DNA of 64,000 nt from Bdellovibrio sp. KM01 (GCF_013752535.1 NZ_CP058348.1:992001-1056000), one strand, 5' to 3'. Shown: positions 8,641-19,622, counted from the first letter of the stretch. The notes: a model not told the origin generated them from the letters alone. Numbers and translations are program-made.

Positions 8641-9153
8641 ATGAAGATTTCTAAAATTCTCTCGATCATCCTCAGCATTTTCATTCTTGGATTCGCGTGG
8701 TTTTTTAGTGTGAATCAGCCCCTTGAATCATCCACGCTAAAAAAGGAAAACGTCGTGTTGTCACCGCGCTCTCGAGAGGAAATGCTGCTATCTTTAAGGT
8801 GTGTGGGCTTTACAGGAAGCTGTGAAATCCCGGAAGTAGGATTGAAACTTGTGATGTCTTTCGAGGGCTCGCAATTCGCAAAACCCATCCCAAAATTTTT
8901 GAATATCAGCGGCTTCGGAGACAACAAAGGCTGGGGGACTCAAACACATTACTTTGGCCACCGCGTGTTGACGATCTCAAACCCACAAGGAATTGAAGTG
9001 GCAAAACTCCACCAGCAATTGTGGAATACTGGTGCATACGCCGACTTCAGCCAAATCCTGGCATTTGATTTAGCCGCCAAAAAACTTTTCATCTCCGCCG
9101 GCCAATGGGGTTTCAATAACGCGCAAGACTTTGCCTACGTCGTTACTTTTTAA
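8641..9153 (+). CDS. Hypothetical membrane-anchored or secreted protein
   Basis: I do not recognise this 170-residue protein. It has an N-terminal hydrophobic segment (about 4-24) that is either an anchor or an uncleaved signal, then a beta-rich domain with two cysteines close together (RCVGFTGSC) that may pair. AAGGGGC sits just before the ATG. Its 3' end overlaps the convergent LysR gene by 11 bases. Confidence 0.65.
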   Translation: MKISKILSIILSIFILGFAWFFSVNQPLESSTLKKENVVLSPRSREEMLLSLRCVGFTGSCEIPEVGLKLVMSFEGSQFAKPIPKFLNISGFGDNKGWGTQTHYFGHRVLTISNPQGIEVAKLHQQLWNTGAYADFSQILAFDLAAKKLFISAGQWGFNNAQDFAYVVTF

Positions 9154-10039
9154 TATAAGCTTTCACATGGTCAATGAACGCGCGAAGCTTGGGTAGAATT
9201 TGTGAGCGACTTGGATAGTATAAGTAAAATCCTTCGCTCTCTGCTGCATAGCTTGCCAAAGCGACCTCAAGTTTTCCGGATTTCACCTTTTCTTTGATGT
9301 TTTCTTCAGCAGCATAAACTAAACCGTGACCCGCGATAGCGGCATCTAGCATCAAGTTTGAATCACTAAAGATTAAATTGCCTTTGACGTGCACTTGAAA
9401 GTCTTTGCCGCGCTCTTGGAATTCCCAACGATCATACAAGCCTCCGCCCAAGCGAATCAGAATGCAGTTGTGGGATAAAAGATCGCGCGGTTTTTTAGGG
9501 CGGCCATGTTTGTCAAAATATTTTGGAGATCCTGCAACTACAAAGCGAACCGGGCCATAAAGTTTCGTGGCGATCACATCTTTTGCCAAGATATCGGACA
9601 GTCTGACGCCAGCATCAAAGCCGCTCTCAAAAATGTCGCTCGCATAGTCTTCCAAATAGAGCTCTACAGTGACCTCGGGGTACTTTTTAATAAAGCTGGA
9701 AACTATTGGCTCCATAAAGGAATGATAAAGCGAGCGTGGCATGTTGAGGCGTAACAATCCCGACGGCTTTGTGCCTAAAGTTCCCACGCTGTCCATGGCA
9801 TTTAGAATTTGATCAAGGGCGGGCCCAGCTTCAGACAGAAAACGCTGACCTGCTTCTGTTAATGAAGTTGTGCGCGTCGTTCGAGTCAATAGAGTCACTC
9901 CCAGTCGTGTCTCAAGTTGGCGAATCATCTGACTGATGGCAGAGGGGGAGACGTCGAGCTCTGAGGCTGCCGCGGTGAAGTTACGCTTCTCTGCGACCAG
10001 TTTCAAAGCCAGCAGGCCATCTAATCTGTTTTTATCCAT
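9143..10039 (-). CDS. LysR-family transcriptional regulator
   Basis: The 298-residue LysR regulator has its winged HTH at about 1-60 (ELDVSPSAISQMIRQLETRL, then TRTTRTTSLTEAG) and a substrate-binding co-inducer domain after it. It is divergent from the alcohol dehydrogenase/aldo-keto reductase pair, the classic layout for a LysR regulator and its target. It therefore probably responds to an aldehyde, quinone or other reactive carbonyl. The effector is not known. Confidence 0.9.
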   Translation of the reverse strand: MDKNRLDGLLALKLVAEKRNFTAAASELDVSPSAISQMIRQLETRLGVTLLTRTTRTTSLTEAGQRFLSEAGPALDQILNAMDSVGTLGTKPSGLLRLNMPRSLYHSFMEPIVSSFIKKYPEVTVELYLEDYASDIFESGFDAGVRLSDILAKDVIATKLYGPVRFVVAGSPKYFDKHGRPKKPRDLLSHNCILIRLGGGLYDRWEFQERGKDFQVHVKGNLIFSDSNLMLDAAIAGHGLVYAAEENIKEKVKSGKLEVALASYAAESEGFYLYYPSRSQILPKLRAFIDHVKAYIKK

Positions 10040-10144
10040 TATGAAGCACTCCTTAACAGCACGTGAAGTAAACCCCTATTTTTCTTAATGAACATCAGGG
10101 CTATTCTTTTGGCAAAGGTTATCTCATAAATCAGGGAGAAATAG

Positions 10145-11194
10145 ATGATTCAAGCAAAAGGCATGGCAGCCATGGCTGCTAAAGAAGCGTTAGTTCCATA
10201 CTCATTCGAAAGACGCGAGCCTAAAGAGCACGACGTTGTTATCGACATCAGGTACTGTGGCATTTGCCATTCCGATATTCATATGACCCGAGAAGAATGG
10301 GGAGCAGGCTCTCCCTTTCCCATGGTGCCAGGGCACGAGATCGCAGGGATCGTTAGTGCGGTCGGCAGCAAAGTAACAAAGCACAAAGTCGGTGATCATG
10401 TCGGTGTCGGTTGCTTGGTCGACTCTTGTGCTGAGTGTGCGCATTGCAAGCAAGACCTTGAACAATACTGCATTGAGGGACAAACGGGAACATATGGCGC
10501 GATGGAGCGTGACGGCTCTGCAGTCACTCAAGGCGGATACTCGAATGTGATCGTCGTTAAAGACGACTTCGTTTTACAAATTCCAAAATCGCTTCCGCTG
10601 GATAAAGCAGCTCCACTTCTGTGTGCGGGTATTACTGTTTACTCTCCACTCAATCATTGGAATGCGGGCCCAGGCAAAAAGGTCGCCATTATGGGACTTG
10701 GTGGTTTGGGCCATATGGGAGTGAAAATCGCACGAGCGATGGGAGCTGAAGTCACAGTACTAAGTCATTCAGAAAAAAAACGCGAAGACGCGCTGAAGCT
10801 GGGTGCCCATCACTTCCTGGTTGCAAAAACACAGGACGTCTTTCAGCAAAATGCCGCAAAATTTGATTTGATCATCAACACGGTCTCTTCGGCAGATATC
10901 GATATGACTAGCTATTTCAATTTATTGAAATTAGATGGAACTATGGTCTCTGTAGGGGCGCCGGAAAAACCTTTGTCCGTTAATGTCTTTCCCTTGATCA
11001 TGATGCGCAGATCTTATGCGGGTTCGGCAATCGGTGGGATCAAAGAGACGCAAGAGATGCTGGATTTCTGTGCGAAACACAACATCACACCAGAGATCGA
11101 AGTCATCAATCCATCTCAGGTGAATGAAGCCTACGAGCGAGTCCTAAAAAGTGATGTGCGCTATCGCTTCGTTCTGGATATGGGAAAAATCTAA
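10145..11194 (+). CDS. Zinc-dependent NAD(P) alcohol dehydrogenase (YahK/CAD type)
   Basis: This medium-chain dehydrogenase reduces aldehydes to alcohols with NADPH. Visible motifs are the catalytic-zinc cysteine and histidine (CGICHSDIH and GHEIAG), the structural-zinc cysteines in [15 protein letters not shown], and the Rossmann motif GLGGLGHMG. The length of 349 residues matches the cinnamyl-alcohol-dehydrogenase-like group. Shine-Dalgarno AGGGAG precedes the ATG. It forms a two-gene operon with the aldo-keto reductase (16-base gap). Together they suggest detoxification of reactive aldehydes under the divergent LysR. Confidence 0.93.
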   Translation: MIQAKGMAAMAAKEALVPYSFERREPKEHDVVIDIRYCGICHSDIHMTREEWGAGSPFPMVPGHEIAGIVSAVGSKVTKHKVGDHVGVGCLVDSCAECAHCKQDLEQYCIEGQTGTYGAMERDGSAVTQGGYSNVIVVKDDFVLQIPKSLPLDKAAPLLCAGITVYSPLNHWNAGPGKKVAIMGLGGLGHMGVKIARAMGAEVTVLSHSEKKREDALKLGAHHFLVAKTQDVFQQNAAKFDLIINTVSSADIDMTSYFNLLKLDGTMVSVGAPEKPLSVNVFPLIMMRRSYAGSAIGGIKETQEMLDFCAKHNITPEIEVINPSQVNEAYERVLKSDVRYRFVLDMGKI

Positions 11195-11198
11195 ATAA

Positions 11199-12191
<993 letters not shown>

Positions 12192-12214
12192 TTTCTGCTT
12201 TTAAAAATAAAGTG

Positions 12215-12250
12215 AGGCGCATCTACATACAGGTGCGCCTTTTTATTTTT
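12215..12250 (+). terminator. Rho-independent terminator after the reductase operon
   Basis: AGGCGCA (12215-12221) pairs with TGCGCCT (12234-12240), followed by TTTTTATTTTT. Confidence 0.88.
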
Positions 12251-12417
12251 AAGAGATCTCTTCTCCAATTACCTCTACCTTCGTCGCCAATTCTTACGCG
12301 TGTTTATAAAACCAACCTCTAGATCTAGCAGTCAAACGGCATAATTTCCCCACAATGACATTTTCGCAAGGCACCCTGCTGTAGTTGCACAAATCAACCG
12401 CAACAATGTGAGGGTCA

Positions 12418-13173
12418 ATGACGAAAAATTTCCTATTAACACTGATGATGATCTCCACCGTTGGTCTTGCTACTGTTTCTTGTTCTAAAGCCGAAGGTGA
12501 TCCAGCATACACAGAGCAATCATTAAGCTCTGAGGGCGAATCCCAAAACACATCTGAAAATTCTGAAACTGCTCAATCTGATTCCGAAGATATCGTTGAA
12601 CATATCCACGAAGAATACGGAACCATCAATACTGACATTCAAGCACTTGGTTGCTTGAAAGCGACGAAGACACAAGAGAGCTTCGTCGAAACGGGTTTGA
12701 CGAAAAAAGATCAATTTCTTGCTCAATGTGCCGCTAAAACAGGAAACTCTGCATGGTGTAACCAATTGGTTCGTCCAAATCCAAGCAGCTACAACACGTT
12801 CTCTTGCACTTACGGCTCTGAACAAGAACATATCTTGGTCCATCCAGATGAGTGGACTTGGCAGTTTCCAATTGCTGCCGTGAACATTATTAAAGATCTT
12901 GAAGCTAAAGGCATTACCGTGGCGATGATCTATAACTGGTGGAGACCAGAGCCCTACAATAAAAACGTAGGAGGTGCAGCTGGCAGACATCCTTATGGAA
13001 CGTCCGTGGACGTGCGCTTCACAAGCAATGCGATGGCAAACGTAGCTTTTAAAGAACTCTGCAAAATGCGTAAAGTCGGTCGTCTTCGTGCGATCGGACA
13101 CTATGGAAGTGCTTCACTTCATATCGGTGTCGGTGACAAAACGGCCAACACTTGGGGCAAATACTGTAACTAA
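12418..13173 (+). CDS. Lipoprotein with peptidase M15-like domain
   Basis: The lipoprotein has 251 residues (lipobox ATVSC, Cys near 22). An acidic Ser/Glu linker is followed by a domain with the zinc-ligand pattern of M15 D-Ala-D-Ala carboxypeptidases: [13 protein letters not shown] supplies His and Asp, and SLHIGVGD supplies the second His. Six cysteines outside these motifs may form disulfides. It is probably a periplasmic peptidoglycan or peptide hydrolase anchored in the envelope; a predator could use it on its own or prey wall. The ATG has GAGGG upstream. The stop overlaps the convergent UPF0178 gene by three bases. Confidence 0.78.
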   Translation: MTKNFLLTLMMISTVGLATVSCSKAEGDPAYTEQSLSSEGESQNTSENSETAQSDSEDIVEHIHEEYGTINTDIQALGCLKATKTQESFVETGLTKKDQFLAQCAAKTGNSAWCNQLVRPNPSSYNTFSCTYGSEQEHILVHPDEWTWQFPIAAVNIIKDLEAKGITVAMIYNWWRPEPYNKNVGGAAGRHPYGTSVDVRFTSNAMANVAFKELCKMRKVGRLRAIGHYGSASLHIGVGDKTANTWGKYCN

Positions 13174-13619
13174 GAACGTTTCAACTGTTGGATCACTTGA
13201 TCCAAGGTGCTCAAAAACTTCGAGCGGTCCTTTTTATCCATTGGTGCGGGGCCGCCACGAACTTCACCCATATGTCTTAGGTTCTGCATAAGCTCGCGAG
13301 TGGCAACGGCAGATCCGATGCTATCTTCTGTAAACTCAATACCTTTTGAACCGATCGCTCGCACTTGTTTTTTTACGCAGCGTTCGGCAAGCAGAATGTC
13401 GGCAGTGATCACGATATCGCCTTTTTGGGCGTGGTCCACAATCCAGTCGTCAGCGGCATCAAAATCAGTGGAGGCCACGATCATCTGCACGCGTGAGCCC
13501 TGCGGAACATTCAGATATTTATTCGCAACAACGAATACTTTCAGTTGATAGCGCTCGGCCACTTTATAAGTTTCATCTTTTACAGGGCAACCGTCAGCGT
13601 CGATATAGATGTCTAGCAT
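13170..13619 (-). CDS. UPF0178 (YaiI/YqxD) family protein
   Basis: The 149-residue protein belongs to DUF188/UPF0178, a PIN-like nuclease-fold family of unproven function. Diagnostic stretches are the N-terminal [26 protein letters not shown] with conserved aspartates, and the C-terminal [13 protein letters not shown]. Length and ends match the family. The start lies 14 bases from the divergent antiporter start. Confidence 0.92.
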   Translation of the reverse strand: MLDIYIDADGCPVKDETYKVAERYQLKVFVVANKYLNVPQGSRVQMIVASTDFDAADDWIVDHAQKGDIVITADILLAERCVKKQVRAIGSKGIEFTEDSIGSAVATRELMQNLRHMGEVRGGPAPMDKKDRSKFLSTLDQVIQQLKRS

Positions 13620-13633
13620 TTCTAAACACTACC

Positions 13634-14863
13634 ATGTACTATTCAGCCATGCCACATTTAGTACCAAGCTTTTTGACTCTGGTGATTGTTATTTCTGTTG
13701 CGCGTTTCTTTGGAATGCTCTTCCGCAAAATGGGTCAACCCTCTGTGATGGGCGAGGTTCTGGGTGGAATTATTCTGGGCCCTTCCGTGGTCGGTTACTT
13801 TTTTCCAGGATTTACCGCGTCGGTTTTTCATCCGGAGGCCATGGTTTTCTTAAAGAATATCGCTGAAGTCGGCATCACGCTTTATTTGTTCGTGATGGGA
13901 CTTGAATTGGATTTACCGCGTTTGCGCCAATCTGCCAAATCAGCAGTACTCATTTCACAAATGAGCATCCTTCTGCCCTTTGTTCTTGGGCTGGGGCTCG
14001 CCTATCAGATCTATTCTGGATATGCGCCAGTGGGTATCGGTCCGTTGGAGTTTTCACTTTTTATCGGTGTCTCGTTGTCGATCACGGCGTTTCCGGTTTT
14101 GGCGCGTATACTCGCTGATTCACACTTGCATAAAACTCGTTTGGGAGATCTGGCCCTTACGTGTGCCGCGATTGATGATATCACGGCATGGTGTTTGGTG
14201 GCGGTGGTTACAGGTCTTTTGGGGGCTTCCATGGGCGGAGCCGGCATCACTATTATTTTAACGATCTTATATGTTTTGATGATGATTTTTATAGTTCGCC
14301 CTTGGGTCGAAAAATTTTTACCTCGTCTGGAAAAGTCCTCAGAAAGATTGCCTCAGGCATTACTTGCAGTCGCCGTGCTCGGGGCAATGGGTTCAGCGAC
14401 GTTGACGGATCTTATCGGCATTCACGCCTTCTTTGGTGCGTTCATGTTTGGTGCGATCATTCCGTATGACAGTTTGATTGCGAAAGACATCACAGCTCGT
14501 CTGCAAGACTTTGTTGCGATTTTGTTTTTGCCCGCGTTCTTTGCCCTAACGGGTTTAAAAACTCAGCTTGGCCTTATTTCAGGAACAGAGCACTGGTTTT
14601 TATGCTTTACAATCATAGCGCTTGCCATTCTTGGAAAATTTGGTGGAGCTTTTACTGCAGCAAAAGTCTCTGGAAACTCCACCAAAGAATCAGCGGTGTT
14701 GGGACTGTTGATGAATACCCGGGGCTTGGTCGAGCTGATCGTTTTGAATATTGGTCTTTCCATCGGAGTTTTGACACCGACACTGTTCACGATGCTTGTG
14801 ATTATGGCGCTCGTCACAACTTTTATGACGGGCCCTTTGTTGAAATTGGTAGATCGCCGCTAA
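13634..14863 (+). CDS. Cation:proton antiporter (CPA2/Kef-like)
   Basis: This integral membrane exchanger has about 12 helices and 410 residues. Typical segments are GEVLGGIILGPSVVGYFFPG, FLKNIAEVGITLYLFVMGLELD and SLSITAFPVLARIL. The helix with the paired acidic residues CAAIDDITAWCL corresponds to the ion-binding site. There is no C-terminal TrkA-N domain, so it is the bare transporter form, probably Na+/H+ or K+/H+. The likely start is ATG 13634 or ATG 13649 (MPHLVPSF). Upstream sequence in this frame overlaps the divergent UPF0178 gene. No clear Shine-Dalgarno is visible. Confidence 0.88.
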   Translation: MYYSAMPHLVPSFLTLVIVISVARFFGMLFRKMGQPSVMGEVLGGIILGPSVVGYFFPGFTASVFHPEAMVFLKNIAEVGITLYLFVMGLELDLPRLRQSAKSAVLISQMSILLPFVLGLGLAYQIYSGYAPVGIGPLEFSLFIGVSLSITAFPVLARILADSHLHKTRLGDLALTCAAIDDITAWCLVAVVTGLLGASMGGAGITIILTILYVLMMIFIVRPWVEKFLPRLEKSSERLPQALLAVAVLGAMGSATLTDLIGIHAFFGAFMFGAIIPYDSLIAKDITARLQDFVAILFLPAFFALTGLKTQLGLISGTEHWFLCFTIIALAILGKFGGAFTAAKVSGNSTKESAVLGLLMNTRGLVELIVLNIGLSIGVLTPTLFTMLVIMALVTTFMTGPLLKLVDRR

Positions 14864-14864
14864 G

Positions 14865-15989
14865 CTACTCAAAAATTTTTTTAAAATGATCTTTAAGTGG
14901 GGTCAGGTTTAATCCTGGCCCTTTTAACTTGGCTTCACCAGAAATTTTGCCCCACGGTCCCAATTTAATTTTAGGAGTGAAAGGATCGTAACTTAAAAGA
15001 TGATCTGAGAAGGCTCCTTCCCAGAAGAGGGAACGATGGGGGTTCTTATGCAGGATTAAGAGGCCTGCGCGGGCAAGGAGTGACGTTTCGCCGACCTGAC
15101 AGCCCAAGCCCCACAGAATATTGTTCTTTTGTGCAAAGGCCAAAGCCTCCTGAGTTCTAAGCAGCCCACCCAATTTTGAGATGCGAACATTTAAGCAAAT
15201 ACGGGAGAAGTGTTTTTGATATTTTTCAAGTCCGGCGACCGTGATGAAAGATTCATCTAAGATCAAAAGGCTTTTAGAATTTTCTAAGAAATCTGCCTGA
15301 GCCTGGTGATTGTCGACCGCAAAGGGTTCTTCAATCGCCCAAATGGAAAAAGGTATTTGATTTAAGACTGCTTGCAGATCGTTAAACGAAGCAAATGAGT
15401 TGTTCGCATCCAAGCGGATTCGGGGCTTCATAAACTTTGTTGCTGCTACTGCGGGATGATTCAGAAACTGAATCAGTTCCTTGGCAGAGTCCGGGGAGAC
15501 TTTGATTTTAAAATCCCGAAAGCCTAAAAACAAGCCGCGTAAATATGTTTTAAGCATTTTCTTAGGCGTGCCTAAGCCAATGACCATCGTGTTAGAGGGC
15601 CGTTGTCGGTGAAGCGTCCCAGGAAAAATACTTTCAATAGATTGATTCTTGATTTTGCCGTAAAGATCCCACCACGCAAGCTCCAGGGCACAAAATGCGC
15701 TGGGATTCTGATCAAGCCACGTGCGCTCCGCCGAAATCATTCGACTTAATTCTTCTGGGGAGTTGGCATCAGCAAATTTTTGTACGCGAGGATCGTTAAA
15801 GAACTTCGCAACGCTGTCATTGGTTTCACCCGTGACATAAGGGCGGGGACAAGATTCTCCCAGGCCTTCAAAGGTGTTTGATTTCAATGTCACCCACAAG
15901 GTGCTCGAAGCTTCGCGCTCAAATGTGGCGTGAGTGAATTTGATTTTAAATGGAATCTCGTCCATCGCATATTTTAATTCTCTAGTCAT
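14865..15989 (-). CDS. Enolase-superfamily enzyme (dipeptide epimerase or OSB-synthase-like)
   Basis: The 374-residue protein shows the enolase-superfamily MLE-subgroup pattern: KIKVS (acid/base Lys), RLDANN, AIEEPF and LILDESF as the three metal ligands, and the second catalytic Lys in RISKLGG. This supports epimerisation of an amino acid or dipeptide, or an OSB-synthase-like reaction; the two cannot be separated by eye. It overlaps the end of the upstream fatty-acid-hydroxylase/GH3 gene by eight bases (ATGACTAG), so the two are translated together. Menaquinone genes are not adjacent, which favours a role linked to the GH3 partner. Confidence 0.82.
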   Translation of the reverse strand: MTRELKYAMDEIPFKIKFTHATFEREASSTLWVTLKSNTFEGLGESCPRPYVTGETNDSVAKFFNDPRVQKFADANSPEELSRMISAERTWLDQNPSAFCALELAWWDLYGKIKNQSIESIFPGTLHRQRPSNTMVIGLGTPKKMLKTYLRGLFLGFRDFKIKVSPDSAKELIQFLNHPAVAATKFMKPRIRLDANNSFASFNDLQAVLNQIPFSIWAIEEPFAVDNHQAQADFLENSKSLLILDESFITVAGLEKYQKHFSRICLNVRISKLGGLLRTQEALAFAQKNNILWGLGCQVGETSLLARAGLLILHKNPHRSLFWEGAFSDHLLSYDPFTPKIKLGPWGKISGEAKLKGPGLNLTPLKDHFKKIFE

Positions 15990-18543
15990 GGCGCTGCCAC
16001 TCTTGCCAGTTCGGCAGGATCTTGATGAAGTTTGTAAAGGTGTTTAAGGCCTTTAATTTCCACTGCGCTTCGCGGATGTTCTTCAAAGTGATTTCTTGGT
16101 GACCGAATTCCTGAAAAAAGCCTTTTTTCATTGGGTGAATTTGGCAAGGGCCCAATCGCAACGATTCTCTTTTCGCCCGATATTCCATATTCTGGGTGCA
16201 CAACGCCTCATCTAAATCCTTTTCGACGGCCTGCAAGCGCTCGCGGCTAAGATCGGATTCGCAGAATACGATATAGTGGGCTTTTTCCTCATGGGCGATC
16301 ATCATCATTTCTAAATGCAGATGATACTTTTTATTGATCAAGGAGACCGCTTCTAAAAACTGATTCTCGTAAAGTTTTTCACCGGTAATACTCGTAACCC
16401 CTGAACCTTTGCGCTTAAATTTGATCAAAGGAATTTTTTCATGCAGGGCCGTGACGGCAATGATGTCATTCATATGATAACGATATAGGCCTGCCGGTGT
16501 GGTGATGATAATCAGATATTCTTTTCCGACCTGCAGTTGATCCAGAGTTAAGATTTCGGACTTCGCATCGCCATCGGAGTCGACCTCTTGAAACTCGAAG
16601 AAATATTCAAAGAGTGAAGGCAGTTCGCCGTCATCATGGGGCATCGGCACAGCCATGCGGCCCTCGGAGGCGACATATCCCACATCTTTGTACTGTACGG
16701 ATTCAGCAAAACTCTTTTTTAGTTTTTCATAAGCTAATCTGCAGCTACCACCTTGCCAGCATCCGACCAAGCGAGTGTTGGGCAAAAGATGCTTCAGCAG
16801 AATTTTTCCTTCGCGGGCTTTGATCTCACGAAGCTCGGCAGCGCGTTCGGTATCCGCCGTGCAGCGTTCAGCTATTTCTGCTCGTTCTGTGGCAGGGAGA
16901 TTATGTAACTGCGAGAAGCCACCTTTTTCCAAGTCAGTGATCAATGATTCAAAGTGAGTGTTTACCAACTCTTCAAGCTTTAAAAGAGTGGAAGGGTTTG
17001 CCGCAACAACAAAAGTGATATCTCGCTGGCTTAAAACCAAGCGTAAGATGCTTAGATATTTTAAAGTCGGATCTTCCAATCCATAAATCATATAAGGCAC
17101 GACATACATATTCGTAAGCCAGCCGGGAAGGCTTGCATAGATATGCGCGGTCGTAGCACCAACTTCTAATCCGGAGGGCTGAATCTTTTCTACCTTTTGT
17201 CCCGAGAACACCAGGAACTTACCTTCGGTAAATCGCGGCTCCATCAGATGAGCATGGTACAGCCACAGGGCCTGCGTTTTACGATAACTTTCCAGAGTGG
17301 AACTAAGAATCGGAATGAGTTTTGGTTCGCTCGTGGAGCCACTGGTCTGCGTATAAAACAGGGGCTTGGGAGTGATCAATCCCCACTGACTGTGTTGATC
17401 TTGTTTTTCAAAGTAAGGACGGAAGGCCTCGTACTCAGCTAACGGAAAGGCTTTCTGAAAATCCTCAATCGATTGGATCGCTCCAGCGTTTTTCTGAGAT
17501 AGAAATTCCGTCGTTCCGTTATCGGCAAGAATCTTTAAAAGAACCTTCTCTTGAGTTTGGCGCAGGTTTTTTCCTGCAGCGAAATATGTATTTTGCAGTT
17601 TACTGCCGCGACGGTGAACTGAAAATCTAATCAACGCTTGAAAGAATCTCTGCAAGACTTCCGGACGTCGAATGAATCCTTTTTTATCCAAGCCTTTGAT
17701 AAAGGGCGCGCGCATTTGATCGATAAAATTTTGCGGGTAGTTCGGGTTTTGCAACCCATAGCGCGCCGGTCCCATTAGATCTGGTAAATAGTAAGTTCCA
17801 AAGAGTTGATCATAAATACTGGTTTTATTGCCATAGTTATTGTTTGACTCATGGATTTCGTAAGAATGATGAAAGCGATGAAGCTCTGGTCCCGAAATCA
17901 GGCGATTTAGCCAGCCAAGCTTGATATCGATGTTACAGTGCTGGAAGAATCCATTCACCGAATAAAAAATGAAGTAAACCGACATGGCAAGGGGACTGAC
18001 GCCTAAAAACAGGAACAAGATCGATTCAAAACAAAGCTGCGAGACTTTTTCAATCGGATGAAAACGACCGACATTCCACCAATAAAGTTTAAGTGGGCTG
18101 TGATGGACCGCATGAATACTCCACATAAAGGGAATTTCATGACAGGCCCGGTGCAACCAATAGCGGAAAAACTCGCTTAGGAAGATCAGGCAAATCACTT
18201 GTGGGATCAAGGGCCACTCATTCGGCCAAAAAGCAGCTGAGGGAAATACACCTTGCTGTTGAAGGTAAATTATAAAGGCTAATGCACTCGCTTCAACCAA
18301 GCGGCCCAGAAATGCGTGCACACCAAATAGGTACATGCCATCAAGCTTTGCCTGCTTATCGAAACCCACCCATTCTTTTTTAAAAGGCACCCAGTATTCG
18401 GCAATCCAAATAAGTGATGAACCAAATGCGACACTCAGTAAAGTTCTGACGGGAAGAGAAGGAATAAAGGAGGATGACAGCGCAAAAAAGGCAAAGGATA
18501 GCGCGATAGTGAGTGGATAAAATGCATATTTTAGAAAACTCAT
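15982..18543 (-). CDS. Fusion: fatty-acid hydroxylase/sterol desaturase + GH3-type acyl-amino acid synthetase
   Basis: The protein has about 853 residues. The N-terminal ~290 are a multi-spanning membrane di-iron hydroxylase with all histidine boxes (HRACH about 131-135, HAVHH about 144-148, HRFHH about 222-226). From about 310 to the end it is a GH3-family adenylating enzyme: the ATP loop TSGSTSEPK at about 400-408, SEGRMAVPM, and GLYRYHMNDII, the equivalent of the plant GLYRY-D motif. GH3 enzymes join carboxylates to amino acids through an acyl-adenylate. I infer that one protein hydroxylates a lipid and amidates a carboxylate. ATG 18543 is preferred because GAGGAG lies five bases upstream. 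The enolase-superfamily gene downstream overlaps it. Confidence 0.85.
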   Translation of the reverse strand: MSFLKYAFYPLTIALSFAFFALSSSFIPSLPVRTLLSVAFGSSLIWIAEYWVPFKKEWVGFDKQAKLDGMYLFGVHAFLGRLVEASALAFIIYLQQQGVFPSAAFWPNEWPLIPQVICLIFLSEFFRYWLHRACHEIPFMWSIHAVHHSPLKLYWWNVGRFHPIEKVSQLCFESILFLFLGVSPLAMSVYFIFYSVNGFFQHCNIDIKLGWLNRLISGPELHRFHHSYEIHESNNNYGNKTSIYDQLFGTYYLPDLMGPARYGLQNPNYPQNFIDQMRAPFIKGLDKKGFIRRPEVLQRFFQALIRFSVHRRGSKLQNTYFAAGKNLRQTQEKVLLKILADNGTTEFLSQKNAGAIQSIEDFQKAFPLAEYEAFRPYFEKQDQHSQWGLITPKPLFYTQTSGSTSEPKLIPILSSTLESYRKTQALWLYHAHLMEPRFTEGKFLVFSGQKVEKIQPSGLEVGATTAHIYASLPGWLTNMYVVPYMIYGLEDPTLKYLSILRLVLSQRDITFVVAANPSTLLKLEELVNTHFESLITDLEKGGFSQLHNLPATERAEIAERCTADTERAAELREIKAREGKILLKHLLPNTRLVGCWQGGSCRLAYEKLKKSFAESVQYKDVGYVASEGRMAVPMPHDDGELPSLFEYFFEFQEVDSDGDAKSEILTLDQLQVGKEYLIIITTPAGLYRYHMNDIIAVTALHEKIPLIKFKRKGSGVTSITGEKLYENQFLEAVSLINKKYHLHLEMMMIAHEEKAHYIVFCESDLSRERLQAVEKDLDEALCTQNMEYRAKRESLRLGPCQIHPMKKGFFQEFGHQEITLKNIREAQWKLKALNTFTNFIKILPNWQEWQRHD

Positions 18544-18669
18544 GAAGCTCCTCAAATGCTGCATTTATCTCATCGGCGTTCCCAGACAAAAGACGATGTT
18601 TTTGGTTGGTAATATTTAAAAACCAAACGTATGCGTCTCAATTAGATACACACGAAGGCGTCGATTCTT

Positions 18670-18897
18670 CTAATTGGAATCTAAAGCCTTGTCTGCTGCC
18701 TCAAGTTGCTTTTGGCGTTCTTGAGAGGCCTTGTCCAAATCCTTTTTTACTTCTTTGGTTTTATTCGCATAGTTCTTCATAGTTTGTTCGTAAGTCGCTG
18801 AGGGCTTCGCATTGATTTTTTGCTGAGGGGTCTCTTCCGCAAATGATTTGATGCCAGTTAGGGTGATCAAAAGTGCAAAGATCCAGAATGATTTCAT
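18670..18897 (-). CDS. Small secreted helical protein
   Basis: The protein has 75 residues with a signal peptide (about 1-20, cleaved near SFAEE). The mature ~55 residues are rich in Lys, Glu and Gln, lack cysteines and are likely helical. I do not recognise it. It is followed after 126 bases by the hydroxylase/GH3 gene on the same strand. Confidence 0.6.
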   Translation of the reverse strand: MKSFWIFALLITLTGIKSFAEETPQQKINAKPSATYEQTMKNYANKTKEVKKDLDKASQERQKQLEAADKALDSN

Positions 18898-18926
18898 TGC
18901 AGTATTTTTTAAGCTTTTGTATTAAA

Positions 18927-19436
18927 ATGATGATGATGTTCGAAGATAGCCCGCTCAATAATTTACTGTGGATCGAGGAGCTTTTACCTCCGGGATACGA
19001 TGCCGCTCCCAAGCATGGGGGAATGGCATATTACCTGGATATGAAACTGGTCTTGATACTGGTGGAGCGCAAAGGGCTTTATGAACATAAAGGTGTCAGC
19101 TATCCTTTTGAACTTTATAATGGCGCGATTTTTCCAGTTGAGAAAAAGGCGCAGAATGCGTTTTTCCTAAAGTACCTGTTCTTGGAAAATCATCCGGCGA
19201 ACAAAGACTGGTTATATATCCCGGCCGAGAATGAAGACTTTGAAGACCAAGTAAAGCAGTTGATGCGTGAAATCGCGAAACACAATCCTCTTCTGGGGCT
19301 GACCGTTAAATTCGATGGGCCGAAAGTTAAAAGCGACACTCCGAAAGCAAAATCAAAATCTGGCAAAAAAGTTAGAGCCACCAAGAAAAGCGAAAACGCC
19401 TACTTCCTGTCGATTGCCAAGAAGCCAATCAAATAG
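18927..19436 (+). CDS. Hypothetical cytoplasmic protein with basic tail
   Basis: The start is in a run of four consecutive ATG codons (18927-18938); which one is used is unclear. About 169 residues. The globular part (about 10-115) contains MAYYLDMKLVLILVE and the hydrophobic NAFFLKYLFLENHP, vaguely like TfoX-N or YjbR domains, but I cannot assign it. The C-terminal ~45 residues are Lys/Ser-rich with repeated PKxKS units, as in proteins that bind nucleic acids. It is divergent from the small secreted gene. Confidence 0.6.
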   Translation: MMMMFEDSPLNNLLWIEELLPPGYDAAPKHGGMAYYLDMKLVLILVERKGLYEHKGVSYPFELYNGAIFPVEKKAQNAFFLKYLFLENHPANKDWLYIPAENEDFEDQVKQLMREIAKHNPLLGLTVKFDGPKVKSDTPKAKSKSGKKVRATKKSENAYFLSIAKKPIK

Positions 19437-19622
19437 GCCTGATGCGAAAGCTGAGTTTGCATTGTTTTAAATGAAGTGAAGGAAGAATTTAATCGTCTCA
19501 GTTAGTACTTCATCTCACATACCTGTTTGGCATTGAGTCGCAATCATAAAGTTCACCGAAGAACACCGAACAAAGAAATCAAGAATCCTCAATATCTGTC
19601 AAGAAATACCGATCAATAGCAC

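Noticed and set aside
8107..8684. Several overlapping frames on both strands opposite the DUF3011 gene
   Set aside because: They arise from the Asp/Arg-rich repeat tract (low complexity in all frames), lack ribosome sites and have no domain features.
12523..13101. A 192-codon minus-strand frame opposite the M15-type lipoprotein
   Set aside because: The plus-strand gene has a lipobox and zinc-ligand motifs. The minus frame shows no signal.
14188..14889. Extra plus-strand frames within the antiporter gene
   Set aside because: They are frame-shifted shadows of a hydrophobic gene and contain no coherent protein.
18601..18627. TTTGGTT/AACCAAA hairpin between the small secreted gene and the hydroxylase/GH3 gene
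   Set aside because: The stem is only 7 bp and A/T-rich with no T-run, so it is too weak to call a terminator or operator.
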